Origin: Arcticibacter pallidicorallinus
Lineage (GTDB): Bacteria > Bacteroidota > Bacteroidia > Sphingobacteriales > Sphingobacteriaceae
DNA: 64,000 nucleotides
Assembly (NCBI RefSeq): GCF_003002875.1
Contig: NZ_PVTH01000002.1
Coordinates: 472,545 to 536,544, forward strand
Reading direction: 5' to 3'
Part shown: one piece after another, positions 58,613-64,000 of the stretch
Numbering within the stretch: the first letter of the stretch is position 1
Layout: each line of letters starts with the position of its first letter
Translations under genes and position numbers: made by a program
Notes under the pieces: model-generated
Seen by the model: the letters and a program-made list of their open reading frames with translations, nothing else
What the model was told of the DNA's origin: nothing
The model's database searches: none

Positions 58613-59341
58613 ATGCTCGCTGTATTTATCAAGGAATTTTCCTCTTTTTTCAGTTCTTTGGTTGCCTATATCGCTATAGGTGTTTTTCTTGTAATGACGG
58701 GTTTATTCCTCTGGGTTTTCCCCGAGTCTTCTATTCTGGATAACGGCTATGCAACGCTGGACAGTCTTTTTGCCGTTGTTCCTTATCTTTTTATGTTTTT
58801 GATTCCTGCCATTACCATGCGTTCGCTTGCAGAGGAAAGAAAGGATGGAACCTTTGAGCTATTGGCCACCCGGCCATTAAGCGATTTTCAAATTATAGGA
58901 GGAAAATTTGTGGCTTGTCTGAGTGTTATTGTCTTTACGCTCATGCTTACAATCATTTATTATTTTACGGTGAGGACGCTCAGCGTGCCCTCGGGAGAGG
59001 TCGATTCGGGAGCTATTGCGGGTTCCTATATCGGGCTTGTCCTTCTGGGAGCATCGTTCATATCAATCGGGATTTTTGCATCGTCGGTCAGCAAAAATCA
59101 GATAGTTTCTTTTTCCCTGGCCGTCTTTCTTTGTTTCTTTTCTTTCAGCGGCTTTGATTCGCTCAGTACGTTAATTTCACTGCAGGCGGTGGATGCCTTC
59201 GTAAGCTCGCTGGGAATCTCTGAGCATTACCAGTCTTTAGGCAGGGGAGTGATCGATTCGAGGGATGTGCTCTATTTCTTGTCTTTTAGCGCCCTCTTTC
59301 TGACGCTTACCAAAACGGTTTTGGGGGGCAGAAAATGGTGA
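58613..59341 (+). CDS. gldF: GldF-like ABC transporter permease
   Basis: The 242-residue membrane protein has about six hydrophobic helices and the characteristic LFMFLIPAITMRSLAEERKDGTFELLATRPLSDFQIIGGKF block (about 58-100). This is the ABC-2 type permease of the GldAFG complex. It is 7 bp overlapped by gldG and 3 bp behind the small barrel gene. The partner ATPase is the GldA-like protein at 56433. Confidence 0.9.
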   Translation: MLAVFIKEFSSFFSSLVAYIAIGVFLVMTGLFLWVFPESSILDNGYATLDSLFAVVPYLFMFLIPAITMRSLAEERKDGTFELLATRPLSDFQIIGGKFVACLSVIVFTLMLTIIYYFTVRTLSVPSGEVDSGAIAGSYIGLVLLGASFISIGIFASSVSKNQIVSFSLAVFLCFFSFSGFDSLSTLISLQAVDAFVSSLGISEHYQSLGRGVIDSRDVLYFLSFSALFLTLTKTVLGGRKW

Positions 59342-61014
59342 AGAAACGTCAAAAAGATATACGTAATCTCCTGGGACTGATCGCTGTCATCCTGATTTTA
59401 TCGGTTATTTCCTCTCGATATTTTCTGCGGCTGGATCTTACCTCCGACAAGCGTTTTACTCTTTCCGATATTACTAAACAGGAACTTGTTCAACTTGATG
59501 ATCAAATGCAGGTGTTTGTTTATCTGGAGGGCGATTTTCCCGGTGGCTTTAAGCGGCTACGGAATGCGGTCAGCGATCTGATGATCGATTATCGTTCGTT
59601 TTCAGGTATGAAACTGAACTATGCGTTCATTAACCCCGCGGAAGGAGGAGAGGAGCAGCAGGCTAGTCTGATGCAGGATTTGAGCGCCCGTGGTTTAATG
59701 GCTACCAATCTGAGTGTGAAGACAGAAGAGGGGTTTTCGCAAAAGATTATCTTTCCCTCCGCCCTGATACGTTACAAGGGAAGAGAGATAGCTGTTAATT
59801 TTCTGCAGTCCCGCATGGGCGCATCGCCCGAAGAGGTGCTAAATAATTCCATACAGAATCTCGAGTACGCCTTCACCAGCGCTATTCGAAAGTTAAAAAA
59901 GGGCGGACAGCAAAATATTGGTTTTACCGAAGGTCATGGCGAACTAAGTGATCTGCAGTTGGCAGATGCGATGGGCACACTGCAAAATGCCTATCAGGTT
60001 GGACGGGTAGACCTCCGGGATATCAGTTTGCAGGGGATCGAGAAGCTTTCGCTGTTGATCATCCCCAAGCCTCAAACTGCCTTTACGGAGGCTGAGAAGT
60101 TTAAGATCGATTATTTCGTTGGTCGCGGCGGAAGTGTCTTATGGGCAATAGACCAGGTAAACGCGGAGCTTGACAGTCTGAGGGGGCAGGGGACCCAGCT
60201 GGCGTTTGTCAAGTCGCTGAACCTTGATGACATGCTTTTCCGGTATGGACTGAAATTGAATTATGATTTGCTGGCCGATATGAACTGTGCGCAGATTCCC
60301 CTGAAGGTCGGCGGCGACAGCAGGGGACAGGCGCAGATGCAAATGGTGCCCTGGACCTATTATCCCTTGTTTGTTGCTGTTAGTCAGCATCCGGTGGTGA
60401 AGAATATAGAGGCTGTGCGATCTGAATTTGCCGGTACGATTGACACTTTAGCTCTTCGGGGCGTGAAAAAAGAGGTATTGTTAAGCTCCTCTCCGTTCAG
60501 CAAGGTGCTACAGGTACCCGCGCTGATATCACTGCAGCAGGTGGAGCAGGAGCCTGATCCTGAGCAGTTCAGGGGTCAGCCACTGATCACGGGTGTCGCT
60601 ATGGAAGGCGTATTTCCGAGGGTGTTCGAAAACAGGGCGATGCCGGAGGGAGTTACGGGAAAAATATCTGCGGATAAAGCTTTGGCCGCAAAGATGATCG
60701 TGCTCTCCGACGGAGATATCCTTAAAAATCAGATTAGCGCTCAAGATCAGTCGCCGTTCCCGCTGGGTTTTGATCGTTTTACTCAGCAACAGTTTGGGAA
60801 CAAGACCTTTTTAATGAATATGGTTGATTACCTTACAGATGATCCTGCCATTATCGCCCTCCGAAGCAGAGAGCTGAAAAGCTATCTTTTGGATCGGGCG
60901 AAAGTGAAGTCTGAAAAGAGTAAATGGCAGGCTTTAAATGTTGGATTGCCGCTGATGCTGCTGGCCGGTACGGGACTAATCGTGCACATCTATCGCAAAC
61001 GAAAATATTCCTGA
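59335..61014 (+). CDS. gldG: GldG-like ABC transporter substrate-binding/auxiliary protein
   Basis: The 559-residue protein has an N-terminal membrane helix (LLGLIAVILILSVISSRYF, about 12-30), a conserved LDLTSDKRFTLSDITKQEL block, a periplasmic ABC-type body with VNFLQSRMGASPEEVLNNSIQNLEYAFTSAIRKL and IGFTEGHGELSD, and a C-terminal membrane helix (LNVGLPLMLLAGTGLIVHI) followed by basic residues. This is the GldG layout. It overlaps gldF by 7 bp. The conserved order gldG-dnaN seen here is common in Bacteroidota. Confidence 0.9.
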   Translation: MVKKRQKDIRNLLGLIAVILILSVISSRYFLRLDLTSDKRFTLSDITKQELVQLDDQMQVFVYLEGDFPGGFKRLRNAVSDLMIDYRSFSGMKLNYAFINPAEGGEEQQASLMQDLSARGLMATNLSVKTEEGFSQKIIFPSALIRYKGREIAVNFLQSRMGASPEEVLNNSIQNLEYAFTSAIRKLKKGGQQNIGFTEGHGELSDLQLADAMGTLQNAYQVGRVDLRDISLQGIEKLSLLIIPKPQTAFTEAEKFKIDYFVGRGGSVLWAIDQVNAELDSLRGQGTQLAFVKSLNLDDMLFRYGLKLNYDLLADMNCAQIPLKVGGDSRGQAQMQMVPWTYYPLFVAVSQHPVVKNIEAVRSEFAGTIDTLALRGVKKEVLLSSSPFSKVLQVPALISLQQVEQEPDPEQFRGQPLITGVAMEGVFPRVFENRAMPEGVTGKISADKALAAKMIVLSDGDILKNQISAQDQSPFPLGFDRFTQQQFGNKTFLMNMVDYLTDDPAIIALRSRELKSYLLDRAKVKSEKSKWQALNVGLPLMLLAGTGLIVHIYRKRKYS

Positions 61015-61043
61015 TCCGAAGGTGCGGTTTAAGGTTTAATTTC

Positions 61044-61073
61044 TTGTTTCATGGAAATTCTTTCCTATTTTTG
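61044..61073 (+). promoter_or_regulatory. Promoter of dnaN
   Basis: TTG at 61044-61046 and TATTTTTG at 61066-61073 are 19 bp apart, an exact match to TTG-N19-TAnnTTTG. It lies between the gldG stop and the dnaN ATG, with a leader of about 63 nt. Confidence 0.65.
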
Positions 61074-61142
61074 ATGAATGCTGGCGTGGCTTCTTTGTAC
61101 CCGATTGTCCGGCTATAAAAATTAAAAATATCCAATTTATAT

Positions 61143-62267
61143 ATGAGATTTATAGTTTCGACTTCGACCTTATTAAAGCAATTACAGGCAGTCAACGGCG
61201 CGTCAAGCAGCAGTACTGTTCTTCCGATTCTGGAGAATTTTCTTTTTGAGATAAAAGACGGAATTTTAACAATCTCCGCGACTGATCTGCAAACGAGTAT
61301 GACCACTTCTCTTTCCGTGGAGTCAAAAGAGGAAGGCAAAATTGCCATTCCTTCAAAGATTTTGTTGGAAACACTCAAGACTTTACCAGATCAGCCTATC
61401 GCTTTTAATATTGACGACTCTACCTTCGCTATTGAAATTAACGCAGGCGACGGAAAATACAAGCTTAGCGGTGAAAACGGTGATGATTTCCCGAAAATAC
61501 CGAGCGTGGAAAACGCCTCTGCAGTGAGCCTTTCGGCTTCGGTTCTGTCAGAAGCAATTAATAAAACCATCTTCGCGGTGAGCAACGACGAATTACGTCC
61601 GGCTATGACTGGTGTGTATTGCCAACTGACCTCGACCAACTTCACATTTGTTTCTACTGACGCACATAAACTGGTAAGATACCGCCGTTTCGATGCAAAA
61701 GCAGAGCAGGCTGCATCCTTTATTTTACCGAAGAAGGCACTTACTTTGTTAAAGTCTTCTTTGCCGACTGAAGATGTCGCAGTGTCAATAGAATACAACA
61801 ATACCAGTGCTTTCTTCCGTTTTGGAAATATTAACCTGATCTGCCGGTTAATAGACGAACGCTATCCGGATTACGAAGCGGTTATCCCACAGAGCAATAA
61901 CAACCGTATGACCATCGACCGGGCTCTGTTCCTGAGCTCTCTGCGTCGCGTTGTGATCTTTGCGAACAAGACTACCCACCAGGTGCGACTGAAGATTACC
62001 GGAAGTGAGCTGAATATTTCTTCTGAGGATATCGACTTCTCAAACGAGGCACACGAGCGTTTGAGCTGTCAGTATGAGGGTGAGGACCTGGAAATTGGCT
62101 TCAATGCGCGTTTCCTGATTGAGATGCTGAATAATTTGAGCGGAGAAGAAGTAACGCTTGAAATGAGCACGCCTAACCGTGCCGGACTGCTTGTTCCGCA
62201 GACAAATGACGAGAATGAGAACGTTTTGATGCTGGTGATGCCTGTAATGCTGAACACTTATGCCTAG
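61143..62267 (+). CDS. dnaN: DNA polymerase III beta subunit (sliding clamp)
   Basis: The 374-residue ring subunit tethers polymerase III to DNA. It has the typical three repeats of the clamp fold and the blocks LPILENFLFEI, MTTSLSVES, DELRPAMTGVYCQL, FVSTDAHKLVRYRR, LICRLIDERYPDYE and a C-terminal MPVMLNTYA that resembles the MPMRL hydrophobic end binding clients. Length is normal. It has its own promoter and a strong terminator. Confidence 0.97.
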   Translation: MRFIVSTSTLLKQLQAVNGASSSSTVLPILENFLFEIKDGILTISATDLQTSMTTSLSVESKEEGKIAIPSKILLETLKTLPDQPIAFNIDDSTFAIEINAGDGKYKLSGENGDDFPKIPSVENASAVSLSASVLSEAINKTIFAVSNDELRPAMTGVYCQLTSTNFTFVSTDAHKLVRYRRFDAKAEQAASFILPKKALTLLKSSLPTEDVAVSIEYNNTSAFFRFGNINLICRLIDERYPDYEAVIPQSNNNRMTIDRALFLSSLRRVVIFANKTTHQVRLKITGSELNISSEDIDFSNEAHERLSCQYEGEDLEIGFNARFLIEMLNNLSGEEVTLEMSTPNRAGLLVPQTNDENENVLMLVMPVMLNTYA

Positions 62268-62374
62268 TTTTTTAGACATTCAGTTGCGCTGAGTCAAACT
62301 GCCAAGGACAACTGCTGACGGTTGTTGAGATTATCAACGGAAATTGTTGAATAACAAAGCGTTTTAATATAGAG

Positions 62375-62406
62375 AACGGAAATAGGCAACTATTTCCGTT
62401 TTTTTT
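62375..62406 (+). terminator. Rho-independent terminator of dnaN
   Basis: AACGGAAATAG pairs with CTATTTCCGTT around GCAA, followed by a long T-run. Confidence 0.9.
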
Positions 62407-62565
62407 ATGGTTCTGATTATCAGTGTTAATAGCCTCCGCCTATCTGAGCGCTTAGGTGTTGTGGTCTGATAATTGGAGGTTGCGCAGTAATTGATAACCT
62501 GCAAAGGAACTATATGGCGGGAAAGTCAAGACGCACAGAAGTTCCTGAGCACAAAATGTACAACT

Positions 62566-63255
62566 ATGAAAAAACAAAACACACTAGGCAAATTCTTATT
62601 ATTCGCAGCAGCAGGAGTTACATTGGGTTTAAGCTCATGTTCAGATGATGATATCTCAACAGGAGAATCAGTAAATGTGAAAATTGTAAACGCAGCTGAG
62701 TCGTCTTCGGCGCAAGATGTATTTATTGAGGATGTGAAGGTTAACAGTTCAGCCCTGGGGTATCTGGATTATACCGGATATATTACCACTACCAACTCAG
62801 GCAATGACAGGAAGATCGAATCTCGTACCTCAGGCTCTGCAGATATATTCGCTACAGAAAAAGAGGATCTTAAGTCGAACAGGAATTACACATTCTTTTT
62901 AACCGGAACGGGTTCTTCAGCCGATATTGAGGTTACGGAAGATGATTTGACTGCACCAGCATCAGGTAAAGTTAAGGTCCGCTTTGTACACGTAAGCAGC
63001 AAGAGTGATGTTCCTGAAAAAGTAGACATTTACAGCGGAAATAACAAGATAGCCGCAGGCATAGAGCGAGGCGATGTATCCAGATTTCAACAGATTGATG
63101 CCGGTTTAAAAGCCATCGGTGTTTTAACAGCTGGAAGCACGGATTTGAATGCTATTAAGTCTTTAAGTATTCAAAATCTGGATGCAGGTAAGATTTACAC
63201 TATATTGATCTACGGAAGCACTGAAGTAAACGCAAGAGTGATCTCTCATAACTAA
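62566..63255 (+). CDS. DUF4397 surface lipoprotein
   Basis: From the ATG at 62566 the product has 229 residues, with a lipobox at C25 (GLSSC) followed by SDDD, an export-like acidic stretch. The mature part reads VKIVNAAESSSAQDVFIEDVKVNSSALGYLDY and VKVRFVHVSSKSDVPEKVDIYSGNNKIA. These are the repeating Asn-Ala/His-Val segments of the DUF4397 family, in two Ig-like halves. The function of the family is unknown; it is probably a surface protein. It is isolated between dnaN and a terminator. Confidence 0.8.
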   Translation: MKKQNTLGKFLLFAAAGVTLGLSSCSDDDISTGESVNVKIVNAAESSSAQDVFIEDVKVNSSALGYLDYTGYITTTNSGNDRKIESRTSGSADIFATEKEDLKSNRNYTFFLTGTGSSADIEVTEDDLTAPASGKVKVRFVHVSSKSDVPEKVDIYSGNNKIAAGIERGDVSRFQQIDAGLKAIGVLTAGSTDLNAIKSLSIQNLDAGKIYTILIYGSTEVNARVISHN

Positions 63256-63280
63256 AATTTCTAATTCATCTATCTATTCC

Positions 63281-63316
63281 AAGGGGCTGTATCATGAAAA
63301 TGAGCAGCCTCTTTTT
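63281..63316 (+). terminator. Rho-independent terminator of the DUF4397 gene
   Basis: GGGGCTG pairs with CAGCCTC (one G-T pair), with a TGTATCAT stem extension, followed by TTTTTC. It resembles the hairpins at 10006 and 26469. Confidence 0.8.
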
Positions 63317-63331
63317 CTTTAATAGGATAGT

Positions 63332-63991
63332 TTAAGGTTTGGGAGAGAACGACACCCGTGTTCCTACCGGAAATGGCAGTTTTTCTCCAAGCTCTTTTGC
63401 TCGTTGCTTCGTAGTTATTGCCGTCGTCTTTGTAATTTTCTCGTTCCTTCGTTCCTGCTCCCGCAGCAGTCTGTTGCCTTCGTAACACATGTTATTAATA
63501 GACGCTCCCCGTGTTTGCTGCGCCTCATTGAGTTTCATATTCACCGGACCCGTAGGGTATTCTCCCGGTTCTTCAGCATGAAACGCGGCAATGATCGAAC
63601 ATGGACTGAACTCCTTGCTGTTTAGCAATACATAGCCTTCTTCCATCCGGGTTTCGCTATAAGCCAGCAAGGATACGCTGAGCATCAGCAATTGATCGGG
63701 TTCCGGCAGGGCTTCAAAGCGGATCTCCCGGGCCTCCAGCTGAGCCTGCCAGCGAAACTCCACATCTTTCACTTCCAGATATTCATAGTACTCCTTCCTG
63801 AAATTGAAGCCGATCAGGCTGAAACGGATCTTGTACTTACTCACCGGTTTACTGATGCTTAGCGGTACCCTCAGGTCGGTTTTGGCGTTCAAAGCTCCCA
63901 TGAAAACGCTTAGGCGACCCTCTTCATCCCGCTCTACCCGCTGACTGACCTGCAGTACTTCGCTCAGCCGGCTCTTCATATTGAAGTCCAT
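63332..63991 (-). CDS. Unrecognised protein, possibly cut by the right edge
   Basis: The longest frame with an internal ATG start gives 219 residues, beginning MDFNMKSRLSEVLQVSQRVERDEEGR. The true start may lie beyond position 64000, because the frame is open to the edge. The body reads VSKYKIRFSLIGFNFRKEYYEYLEVKDVEF and ALPEPDQLLMLSVSLLAY. The C-terminal third (KLNEAQQTRGASINNMCYEGNRLLREQERRN) looks helical and charged. There is no signal peptide in the visible part. I do not recognise a family. The stop codon lies 15 bp beyond the terminator of the DUF4397 gene. Confidence 0.55.
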   Translation of the reverse strand: MDFNMKSRLSEVLQVSQRVERDEEGRLSVFMGALNAKTDLRVPLSISKPVSKYKIRFSLIGFNFRKEYYEYLEVKDVEFRWQAQLEAREIRFEALPEPDQLLMLSVSLLAYSETRMEEGYVLLNSKEFSPCSIIAAFHAEEPGEYPTGPVNMKLNEAQQTRGASINNMCYEGNRLLREQERRNEKITKTTAITTKQRAKELGEKLPFPVGTRVSFSPKP

Positions 63992-64000
63992 CCCGATGAG

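Overview
The window is chromosomal DNA of a Bacteroidota bacterium, most likely of the Sphingobacteriaceae (Pedobacter-like). The evidence is a SusC/SusD pair next to a hybrid two-component regulator, Gld-type ABC transporter genes beside dnaN, an alpha2-type glycyl-tRNA synthetase, many signal-peptide lipoproteins and beta-barrel proteins, promoters with the Bacteroidota -7 motif (TAnnTTTG), and generally weak Shine-Dalgarno sequences. The genus is inferred from overall gene content and was not tested by comparison.

Layout. 1-4400 (minus strand): a compact thiamine operon, thiS-thiC-tenI-like-thiD-thiE-thiG, with thiG cut by the left edge. A TPP riboswitch precedes it, and the riboswitch leader contains a hairpin that buries the thiS start codon. 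4400-7500: sugar-nucleotide and exopolysaccharide initiation genes (manC and a WcaJ-type transferase) with a tiny zinc-ribbon gene between them. 7600-11300: an outer-membrane barrel plus two surface lipoproteins of unknown role. 11300-17100: DNA maintenance genes (recA, nth, uvrA) with an ECF sigma factor and a small unknown ORF. 17200-19000: metZ and an OsmC-like thiol peroxidase, each behind a structured leader. 19000-23550 (minus strand): a housekeeping run, ftsX-DUF3098-uppP-truB-ribF-DUF2157 membrane protein. 23650-31400: leuS, a TspO-related membrane protein, a MoeZ-like E1/rhodanese fusion, a CorC/HlyC membrane protein and an aldo/keto reductase.

31500-41450 holds a polysaccharide-uptake core: a hybrid two-component regulator followed by susC and susD, with no glycosidase directly attached. 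41450-48800 is mixed: small membrane proteins, a DUF2383-type bundle, a TonB-linked receptor followed by a half-sized BtuF-like protein, an Old Yellow Enzyme and an L,D-transpeptidase-like protein. 49000-54640 carries carbohydrate enzymes: a GH43 and a GH115 transcribed divergently (xylan side-chain removal is the likely theme) and a NamZ/DUF1343 muramidase. 54800-64000 returns to core genes (glyS, gldA, two small barrels, gldF, gldG, dnaN) and ends with a DUF4397 lipoprotein and an unrecognised gene cut by, or starting at, the right edge.

No tRNA, rRNA, CRISPR array, insertion sequence or prophage was seen. The most distinctive material is regulatory: the thiS sequestering hairpin, structured leaders at metZ and osmC, several perfect 10-15 bp inverted repeats between genes, and three near-identical terminator hairpins after unrelated genes. 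I did not find a clearly new multi-gene system. The best candidates for undescribed biology are the metZ/osmC leaders, the half-length BtuF-like gene and the barrel/lipoprotein cluster at 7.6-11.3 kb.
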